From assembly GCA_007131045.1 (NCBI GenBank), contig SLRI01000190.1, forward strand, positions 1 to 12,765: a stretch of DNA of 12,765 nt, given 5' to 3'. A program made the position numbers and the translations under genes. Source of the stretch: Rhodospirillales bacterium (GTDB lineage Bacteria > Pseudomonadota > Alphaproteobacteria > Geminicoccales > Geminicoccaceae). Of this stretch, positions 1 through 5,026 are shown in pieces. Numbering within the stretch: position 1 is the stretch's first letter; the number at the start of each line of letters is the position of its first letter. The notes below the pieces were generated by a model. It searched no databases. It worked only from the letters and a program-made list of their open reading frames with translations, and was not told the DNA's origin.

Positions 1-1
1 C

Positions 2-694
2 GTGCTCGACATCCTGGAGAGCGGGCAGATCGTGCTGCACGCGCTGACCATTCCCGAGGGGCTGAGCACGGTCGAGGCGCTGGCCGTGGTCGAGCGGCAT
101 CCGGTGCTGGTCGGCGACATGCCCGAGGACCTGCCGGGCGAGGGCGAGTTGTTGCCCGAGACCTACATGTTCGCGCGCGGCACCACCCGGGCCGAGATCA
201 TCGAGCGGATGCAAGCCGACATGGCGCGCCTGCTCGCCCGGCTCTGGGAAGAGCGGCAGGACGGGCTGCCGCTCGACAGCCCCGAGGAGGCCCTGATCCT
301 GGCTTCCATCATCGAGAAGGAGACGGCGGTCGCCGACGAGTACCGGCTGGTCGCCGGCGTCTTCGTCAATCGGCTCAGGCGGGGCATGCTGCTGCAGACC
401 GATCCGACGGCGATCTACGCCATCACCCGCGGCGAGCGGCCGCTCGGCCGGCAGCTGTTGCGCCGCGATCTCGAGATCGACGACCCCTACAACACCTATC
501 GCTATCCGGGCCTGCCACCCGGCCCGATCGCCAATCCGGGGCGCGGCGCACTCGAGGCGGCGCTCGATCCGGCCCAGACCGACTACCTCTATTTCGTCGC
601 CGACGGCACCGGCGGCCACGCCTTCGCCCGCACCCTCGACGAGCACAACCGCAACGCAGCCCGCTGGCGGCGGATCAGAGACGGCGGTGGGTGA
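2..694 (+). CDS. mltG: Endolytic murein transglycosylase MltG, C-terminal part (5' end outside window)
   Basis: MltG is an inner-membrane lytic transglycosylase that cuts nascent peptidoglycan strands and helps set glycan length. The visible 230 residues cover the YceG/MltG catalytic domain. They show the ETYMFARG segment (53-60), the ASIIEKET motif (101-108) carrying the presumed catalytic Glu (E105 in this numbering), LQTDPT, and the family signature YNTYRYPGLPPGPIANPG near residue 170. The protein ends shortly after a typical HxFxxTxxEHNR tail. The reading frame is open at the left edge, so the N-terminal cytoplasmic part, the membrane helix and the LysM-like region lie outside. The GTG at base 2 is an internal Val, not a start. 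The stop is TGA at 692-694. In alphaproteobacteria this gene commonly sits upstream of yicC-gmk; here a toxin-antitoxin module follows instead. Confidence 0.95.
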   Translation: MLDILESGQIVLHALTIPEGLSTVEALAVVERHPVLVGDMPEDLPGEGELLPETYMFARGTTRAEIIERMQADMARLLARLWEERQDGLPLDSPEEALILASIIEKETAVADEYRLVAGVFVNRLRRGMLLQTDPTAIYAITRGERPLGRQLLRRDLEIDDPYNTYRYPGLPPGPIANPGRGALEAALDPAQTDYLYFVADGTGGHAFARTLDEHNRNAARWRRIRDGGG

Positions 695-781
695 CGGTGC
701 TTCCGGGTCGGTGCGCTGTGCCGAACGATCTTGCGCCGCCTCGGCAAAGACGCCACTTTTTCATGGGACAGGAGTTGTGTC
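695..781. other. Leader region of the toxin-antitoxin module
   Basis: This 87-bp gap between mltG and the antitoxin holds an inverted repeat, TGCCGA (719-724) and TCGGCA (741-746), separated by 16 bases. It also holds a strong ribosome binding site just before the antitoxin start. Antitoxins of this kind usually repress their own promoter, so the dyad could be an operator, but that is inference. I could not identify a convincing -35/-10 pair. Confidence 0.3.
770..774 (+). promoter_or_regulatory. Ribosome binding site of the antitoxin gene
   Basis: AGGAG lies 7 bases before the ATG at 782. It decides the start in favour of 782 over the upstream TTG at 731 and the internal ATG at 857. Confidence 0.75.
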
Positions 782-1021
782 ATGACGACGTTCGCCTCCC
801 GACCCGCATCGCCACCGCGCGCCGATCCGTCTGCTCCCCGAGGTTCGGGGGACGCGATGTCGCTGCCGTTGCGGCCGGTCGAGATCTGGCTGCCGGACAC
901 CAAAAGCGCTGCGTTCCGTGAGGCCGCTGCGGAGCAGTCGCGGCGGATCGCCGCCGCCGATGACGAGGACGAGGTGATGCGCTTCATCGAGGCGGTCATC
1001 GATCTGGACGACGATGGTTGA
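782..1021 (+). CDS. MazE-family (DUF3018-like) antitoxin
   Basis: This is a 79-residue protein, probably the antitoxin that neutralises the PemK/MazF-like toxin encoded directly after it. The C-terminal half carries the family-like core LRPVEIWLPDT followed by an acidic, helical segment with AAEQSRRIAAADDEDEV and an acidic tail; such tails typically wrap around the toxin. The start at 782 is supported by an AGGAG 7 bases upstream. An internal ATG at 857 would give a 54-residue protein lacking the Pro/Ser/Arg-rich first 25 residues. Those residues do not look like the basic RHRxxLRAxGLRP lead-in I would expect for this family, so the DNA-binding end may be diverged or damaged. The stop TGA (1019-1021) overlaps the toxin start as TTGA, which suggests translational coupling. 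The family assignment is from memory of the motif and from the neighbour. Confidence 0.75.
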   Translation: MTTFASRPASPPRADPSAPRGSGDAMSLPLRPVEIWLPDTKSAAFREAAAEQSRRIAAADDEDEVMRFIEAVIDLDDDG

Positions 1022-1350
1022 AGCGGGGTGACATCGTCACCGTCGCGGCCGGCGGCGGCTACGGATCGAAGCCACGCCCCGCGGTCGTTATTCAGTCCGA
1101 TGCGTTTGCTCTGACGGGTTCGATCACGATCGCCTTGCTGACCAGCCGCGACGTTGGTGCGCCGCTCGTCCGCGTGCCGGTTCCTGTCGACGATTCGGCC
1201 GGCCTTTCCGTCGAAAGCTTCGTCATGCTCGACAAGCTGATCACGGTTCCACGCAACAAGGTCAAGCCGACTTCGGGCCGCTTGTCGCCGATGCGGATGC
1301 GCGACATCGACCGGGCTGCGATAATCTTTCTCGGTCTCGTCGGGCGCTGA
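1018..1350 (+). CDS. PemK/MazF-like endoribonuclease toxin
   Basis: This 110-residue protein is of the PemK/MazF family, whose members cleave mRNA at short sequences and stall growth until bound by the antitoxin. It opens with the typical first strand KRGDIVTV and continues with the core KPRPAVVIQSD (18-28, with R20 and P21 at the conserved active-site loop). ALLTSRD (39-45) follows, with T42/S43 near the usual catalytic Thr/Ser position, and then SFVMLDKLITVPRNKV. The length is normal for the family and no frameshift is evident, so the toxin looks intact. The start is TTG at 1018-1020 and overlaps the antitoxin stop by TTGA. The nearby ATG at 1014 is in another frame and stops after five codons. 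The pair forms a two-gene operon, and a strong hairpin follows 38 bases after the stop. Confidence 0.88.
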   Translation: MKRGDIVTVAAGGGYGSKPRPAVVIQSDAFALTGSITIALLTSRDVGAPLVRVPVPVDDSAGLSVESFVMLDKLITVPRNKVKPTSGRLSPMRMRDIDRAAIIFLGLVGR

Positions 1351-1376
1351 CGCGAATTCTCCGGAGCGGCGCCAAA

Positions 1377-1416
1377 TAACGGAGGGGCTCGGGGAGGCGC
1401 TGCCTCCCCGATCTTC
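1377..1416 (+). repeat. Palindromic repeat element, copy A
   Basis: TAACGGAGGGGC (1377-1388) leads into a perfect 10-bp hairpin. Copy B at 10325-10364 in the opposite orientation shares 30 of 33 bases over this core, counted by eye. The two bases that differ on each side of the stem change together (TC/GA here, GT/AC in copy B), so pairing is kept. Confidence 0.7.
1389..1411 (+). terminator. Hairpin terminator between the toxin and the convergent SDR gene
   Basis: TCGGGGAGGC pairs with GCCTCCCCGA across a 3-base GCT loop, giving a 10-bp perfect stem. On the plus strand it is followed by a pyrimidine-rich stretch with TTCC and TTTT but no clean U-tract directly after the stem. It lies in the 87-bp gap between two convergent genes and could serve transcription from either side. 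Confidence 0.6.
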
Positions 1417-1437
1417 CTCGTCTCCCTTTTCAGGCCC

Positions 1438-2166
1438 TCACTCCTTTACGCCGAAGCGGCGGTAGATCGGGTCGGTGAGGGCTTGGGGAATCAGGGTACC
1501 GAGGAGGATCGGCCAGTAGAGGCGGCGCGGGAAGGCGATGCGGGCGCGGTTTCTGGCGAGGCCCCGGGCGATCCGCTCGGCGGCGGCTTCGGGCGACATC
1601 AAGAACGGCATCGGGAAGGGGTTCTCGGCGGTGAGCGGCGTCTCGATGAAGCCCGGGCAGACGACGCTGACCCGAATGCCCTCGGGTGCCAGCCTGCCGC
1701 GCAGGCCTTCGCCCCAGATGCGGACGGCGGCCTTGCTCGCGCAATAGGCCGGGGCGTTGGGCAGGCCCCGAAAGCCGGCGAGCGAGCTCATCAGCGCCAG
1801 GTGGCCCTGGCCGCGGCTCAGCATCAGCGGGATCGCGGGCTCTACCGTGTTGATGATGCCCTCCAGATTGACCGACATCAGGGTGCGGGCGTCGCCGCCG
1901 GAGATGCCGGCATTGGCGATCAAGAGGTCAACCGGGGCCGTGGCGAAGGCACGCTCGATGGCGGCCTGCATGGCGGGCGCCGCGGTCACGTCGACGGCCA
2001 TGGTCTCGGTCGTGCCGGCACAGGCGCCGGCCACTGCGCGCAGCCGTTCGGTGTTACGGCCGAAGAGCGTGAGCCTCCGGCCGGGGCGGGCCAGCCGCCT
2101 TGCCAGGGCGGCACCGATGCCGCTACTTGCACCGGTGATCAGCACATGGCCCGGATCTCTGCTCAT
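1438..2166 (-). CDS. Short-chain dehydrogenase/reductase (SDR family)
   Basis: This 242-residue protein is a classical SDR, a Rossmann-fold NAD(P)-dependent oxidoreductase. The motifs are the cofactor loop TGASSGIG (11-18), a basic residue pattern FGRN (35-38) after strand 2 that suggests NADP(H), an acidic VDV (58-60), and NAG (85-87). The catalytic residues are N100 in SVNLEG, S127/S128, and Y141 with K145 in YCASK, followed by PG (171-172). All catalytic residues are present, so it should be active. The substrate cannot be told from sequence. A hydrophobic C-terminal patch (LYWPILLGTLIPQAL, 216-230) suggests contact with the membrane or a lipid-like substrate. The start ATG at 2166 has AGGAGG only 4 bases upstream, and the gene begins 20 bp from the divergent gmk start. 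SDR genes next to gmk are, as I recall, seen in other alphaproteobacteria. Confidence 0.9.
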   Translation of the reverse strand: MSRDPGHVLITGASSGIGAALARRLARPGRRLTLFGRNTERLRAVAGACAGTTETMAVDVTAAPAMQAAIERAFATAPVDLLIANAGISGGDARTLMSVNLEGIINTVEPAIPLMLSRGQGHLALMSSLAGFRGLPNAPAYCASKAAVRIWGEGLRGRLAPEGIRVSVVCPGFIETPLTAENPFPMPFLMSPEAAAERIARGLARNRARIAFPRRLYWPILLGTLIPQALTDPIYRRFGVKE

Positions 2167-2186
2167 CTAGCCTCCTGGAACTCTCG

Positions 2187-2837
2187 ATGATCGTTCTCGA
2201 CCGATTGATCCCGGGGCGCCGGCGCGGCCTGATGCTGGTGATGTCGTCGCCGTCCGGGGCCGGCAAGACCTCGATCTCCAGGGCGGTGATGGGCGAGGAG
2301 CCGGAGCTTCGGATGTCGATCTCGGTCACCACGCGGCTCAAGCGGCCGGCCGAGGTGGACGGTCAGGACTATCATTTCATCACCGAGGCGCGGTTCGCCG
2401 AGATGGTCGAGGCGGGCGAGCTGCTGGAGCACGCGACCGTCTACGGCAACGCCTACGGCACGCCCAGGGCACCGGTCGAGGCGGCCTTGGCCGAGGGCCG
2501 CGACGTGCTGTTCGACATCGACTGGCAGGGTGCCCAGCAGCTGCGCGAGGCGGCCGGCGACGACATGGTCGGCATCTTCATCCTGCCGCCGTCCACGGCC
2601 GAGCTCGCGGCCAGGCTCCGGACCCGCGCCCAGGACAGCGAGGACACGGTCCGCTATCGCCTGGCGCAGATCGCCAACGACGTCACCCATTGGCCCGAAT
2701 ACGACTACGTCCTGATCAACCAGGACCTCGCCGTCAGCGTCGCCGCGGTGCGCGCCATTCTCGCGGCCGAGCGCCTGAGGCGGGTACGGCAGCCGGGGCT
2801 GGGCGAGTTCGTCAAGCAGTTCCGCGGCTCCGCCTGA
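2187..2837 (+). CDS. gmk: Guanylate kinase
   Basis: Gmk phosphorylates GMP to GDP with ATP and is an essential step of guanine nucleotide supply. The product is 216 residues, slightly longer than usual (about 205-210). The P-loop is SPSGAGKT (21-28) with K27. The GMP-binding region follows with SVTTRLKRPAEVDGQDYHFI, including the typical TTR and G-DY-F pattern, then VYGNAYGTP and the LFDIDWQGAQQL segment. ATG at 2187 is chosen because family members carry a short RRRGLML lead-in before the first strand; the ATG at 2232 would cut this away. The ribosome binding site is weak (GGA 7 bases upstream). The 3' end overlaps the 3' end of rsmA by 26 bp on the opposite strand. yicC, the usual upstream neighbour, is absent. 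Confidence 0.96.
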   Translation: MIVLDRLIPGRRRGLMLVMSSPSGAGKTSISRAVMGEEPELRMSISVTTRLKRPAEVDGQDYHFITEARFAEMVEAGELLEHATVYGNAYGTPRAPVEAALAEGRDVLFDIDWQGAQQLREAAGDDMVGIFILPPSTAELAARLRTRAQDSEDTVRYRLAQIANDVTHWPEYDYVLINQDLAVSVAAVRAILAAERLRRVRQPGLGEFVKQFRGSA

Positions 2838-3684
2838 GCGTCCGCCAGGCGTCGGCCAGCGCCATGAACTCGTCGAGGTCGAGCGTCTCGGGCCGCCGGT
2901 CGGCGGCGATGCGGCTCGTCTCCAGCAGCGGCAGCGGGTTGGTGGTCAATGCCTTGAGGCTGGTGCGCAGCATCTTGCGGCGCTGGCCGAAGGCGGCCCG
3001 GCTGACCGCTTCGAGCGCCTCGAGCCGGGCGCCCTCGGGGCGCTCCATCGGTGGCCTGGGGATCAGCTCGACCAGGCTCGAGGTCACCTTGGGCGGCGGG
3101 TGGAAGGCGCCGGGGCCGAGATCGAAGCAGCGGCGGACGACACAGAGCGACTGACAGAGGACGGCGAGCCGGCCGAACGCGGTGCCGCCCGGGGTAGCGG
3201 TGATCCGCAGCGCCACTTCCTTCTGCAGCAAGAGATGCATGCTGGCGACGTGGTCGAGCCGGTGCAGCCAGCGGACCAGGAGTTCGGTGCCGATATTGTA
3301 GGGCAGGTTGGCGACGATCACCCAGGGCCGGGCGATCCCCCGCTCGGCGGCGAGCCGGGCGATGTCGATGCCGAGCGCATCTGCCTCGATGACGCTCAGC
3401 CGCTCGCCGAAAGCGGCGCCGAGCTCGGCCAGGGCAGCGACGCAGCGCGGGTCACGCTCGATCGCGACGACGTCGGCGTCGCGATCGAGCAGCGCCCGGG
3501 TCAGCCCGCCCGGGCCCGGGCCGATCTCCAGCACCGGCCGGCCAGCAATGTCGCCCGCGGCCTCGGCGATGCGCGCCAGGATCGCTGGATCGAGGAGGAA
3601 GTGCTGGCCGAGCCGCTTGTCGGGGGCGAGGCCGAAGCGGTCGATGACCGCCCTGAGCCGCGGCGCCCTCTCGGTCGTGCTCAG
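2812..3684 (-). CDS. rsmA: 16S rRNA (adenine(1518)-N6/adenine(1519)-N6)-dimethyltransferase RsmA (KsgA), probable CTG start
   Basis: RsmA dimethylates two adjacent adenines near the 3' end of 16S rRNA, using SAM, late in 30S assembly. From the CTG at 3684 the protein has 290 residues. It begins STTERAPRLRAVIDRFGL and continues with KRLGQHFLLD (23-32), the conserved N-terminal SAM-pocket motif. Motif I is VLEIGPGPGGLT (51-62), the acidic E76 ends strand 2 (VAIER), and NLPY at 126-129 is the catalytic motif IV. The first conventional start, GTG at 3534, falls inside motif I and would delete the first 50 residues including GQHFLLD, so it cannot be the true start. No ATG, GTG or TTG lies in frame between it and the surA stop. 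CTG 3684-3682 overlaps the surA stop as CTGA, with an AGG 8 bases upstream. pdxA, usual between surA and rsmA in this group, is missing. Confidence 0.9.
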   Translation of the reverse strand: MSTTERAPRLRAVIDRFGLAPDKRLGQHFLLDPAILARIAEAAGDIAGRPVLEIGPGPGGLTRALLDRDADVVAIERDPRCVAALAELGAAFGERLSVIEADALGIDIARLAAERGIARPWVIVANLPYNIGTELLVRWLHRLDHVASMHLLLQKEVALRITATPGGTAFGRLAVLCQSLCVVRRCFDLGPGAFHPPPKVTSSLVELIPRPPMERPEGARLEALEAVSRAAFGQRRKMLRTSLKALTTNPLPLLETSRIAADRRPETLDLDEFMALADAWRTLRRSRGTA

Positions 3685-4964
3685 CCGCCGACCCTGACGT
3701 CGATGAACGCGTCCTTGCGCAGGTCCCGGAGGAAGCGTCCGGCGAGCAGCTCGAGCTGCTCGTCCTCCAGGCTGCGGCGCAGATCGGCACGCCGCGCCTC
3801 GTCGCCGGCGCTGCGGCCGTCGGCGCAGACCATCACCAGGTGGATGCCCGAGCTCGAGCGGACCGGCCGGCTCAGGGTCTCGAGCGGCAGGGTGGCGACC
3901 GTGCGGGCCATCTCGGTCGGCAGGTCGGTCGCCCTGAGCCAGCCCAAGTCACCCGAAGCCGGCAGCGCGCGCTGCCGGGCGATCCGTTCCATGTCGCGGC
4001 ATTCGGCGATTTCCCCCGAGGCCTCGCGAGCCTCGGCCAAGGTGCTCTCGACCGTCGTCTCCGGCGCCTCGGGGTCGAGCGGGAAGAGCAGCTGGGCGAT
4101 CCGGCGGAGATCGGTCGGCACGTTCTGCCCGGCGGTGCGGCGGTCGCGGGCGTAGAAGAGCTGGACGCCGGAGGGGGTGGTTACGGGCTCGGAGACCTCA
4201 CCGGGCTCGAGGTCGGCGAGCACCGGCCGCAGCGACGCCTGCACGGCGTTGATCGGCACCCAGCCGAGATCGCCGCCCTCGTTGCGGCTGCCCGAGGCCG
4301 AGACCTGCCGGGCGATCGCGGCGAAGTCGCCGCCTTCGGCGATCGTCTGGCGCAAGTCGCGGGCCTCGGCGAGGACCAGATCGGTGTCGGCCGGATCGTA
4401 GATCGGCAGCACGATTTCGGAGAGCAGCACCTCGACCTGGCCGGTGCTCGCCGCCGCGTCCAGAGCGAGGTCGACCTGCTGGTCGGTGACCACCACGCGA
4501 TCGGCGAACTGGCGCTGCACCACCCGGAGCCAGGCGAGCTCGGCCTCGATCTGCTGTTCGAGGGTGCGGGGAGCGATACCTTGCTCGGCGAGAAAGCCCC
4601 TGAGCTGGTCCACCGTCATGTTGTTGGCAGCGGCCGCGTTCTGGAATGCCCCCATCACCTCCTGCCGCTGTACGGCGACTCCGCGGCGGCGCGCTTCCTG
4701 CAGCTGCAGCCGCTCGTCGATCACCCGGCGCAGCACCTGGGGCGCGATCCGGCGCTGGGTCTCGACGTCGCTCGGCAGGCCGGAAAAGAGGATGGCCAGG
4801 CGCAGCCGGTCGCGCAGGTCGGTGGTCGAGATGATGTCGTCGTTGACCACTGCGGCGATGCGGCTCGCCGACGGGGCCTGCGCCGTGGCCGAGGGCGGTC
4901 CGGCGAGCGTCCAGAGCAGGCCGGCGAGCATGAAGAGGACGAGGAGGTTCCGCGAGCGCACCAT
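3681..4964 (-). CDS. surA: Periplasmic chaperone / peptidyl-prolyl isomerase SurA
   Basis: SurA escorts unfolded outer-membrane proteins, including LptD, across the periplasm. From the ATG at 4964 the product is 427 residues, the normal size. It starts MVRSRN then a hydrophobic core LLVLFMLAGLLWTLAG, ending at ATAQA (26-30), a good signal-peptidase I site. The mature protein opens with the SurA N-terminal signature RIAAVVNDDIISTTDL, a helical chaperone region to about residue 165, and two parvulin (PpiC) domains at about 177-276 and 283-383. Each domain contains a GDLGW motif (231-235 and 338-342) and an SG-(V/I)-(Q/H)-L strand. A GTG at 4985 would add seven polar residues before the signal peptide; ATG 4964 gives the better signal peptide. 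It lies 62 bp after lptD on the same strand and overlaps rsmA by CTGA, so the three genes are probably co-transcribed. Confidence 0.92.
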   Translation of the reverse strand: MVRSRNLLVLFMLAGLLWTLAGPPSATAQAPSASRIAAVVNDDIISTTDLRDRLRLAILFSGLPSDVETQRRIAPQVLRRVIDERLQLQEARRRGVAVQRQEVMGAFQNAAAANNMTVDQLRGFLAEQGIAPRTLEQQIEAELAWLRVVQRQFADRVVVTDQQVDLALDAAASTGQVEVLLSEIVLPIYDPADTDLVLAEARDLRQTIAEGGDFAAIARQVSASGSRNEGGDLGWVPINAVQASLRPVLADLEPGEVSEPVTTPSGVQLFYARDRRTAGQNVPTDLRRIAQLLFPLDPEAPETTVESTLAEAREASGEIAECRDMERIARQRALPASGDLGWLRATDLPTEMARTVATLPLETLSRPVRSSSGIHLVMVCADGRSAGDEARRADLRRSLEDEQLELLAGRFLRDLRKDAFIDVRVGG

Positions 4965-4997
4965 TGATCCGTTCACATTGGTCACTTCGGCCGATGC

Positions 4998-5011
4998 GGC
5001 GAGCGCTCGCC
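4998..5011. repeat. 14-bp perfect palindrome between lptD and surA
   Basis: GGCGAGCGCTCGCC is a perfect 14-bp palindrome in the short gap between the lptD stop and the surA start. As RNA it could form a 5-bp stem with a 4-base loop. It could tune surA expression relative to lptD or protect mRNA ends; no T-tract follows, so a terminator is unlikely. Confidence 0.4.
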
Positions 5012-5026
5012 CACCGGCTGGGGTTG

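Noticed and set aside
1014..1031. ATG at 1014 as the toxin start
   Set aside because: It is in a different frame from the toxin and meets a stop after five codons; the toxin frame begins at TTG 1018.
3452..3790. 112-codon minus-strand frame at the surA-rsmA junction, considered as a remnant of pdxA
   Set aside because: Its product is Arg/Ser/Pro-rich with no PdxA motif and overlaps both real genes in another frame.
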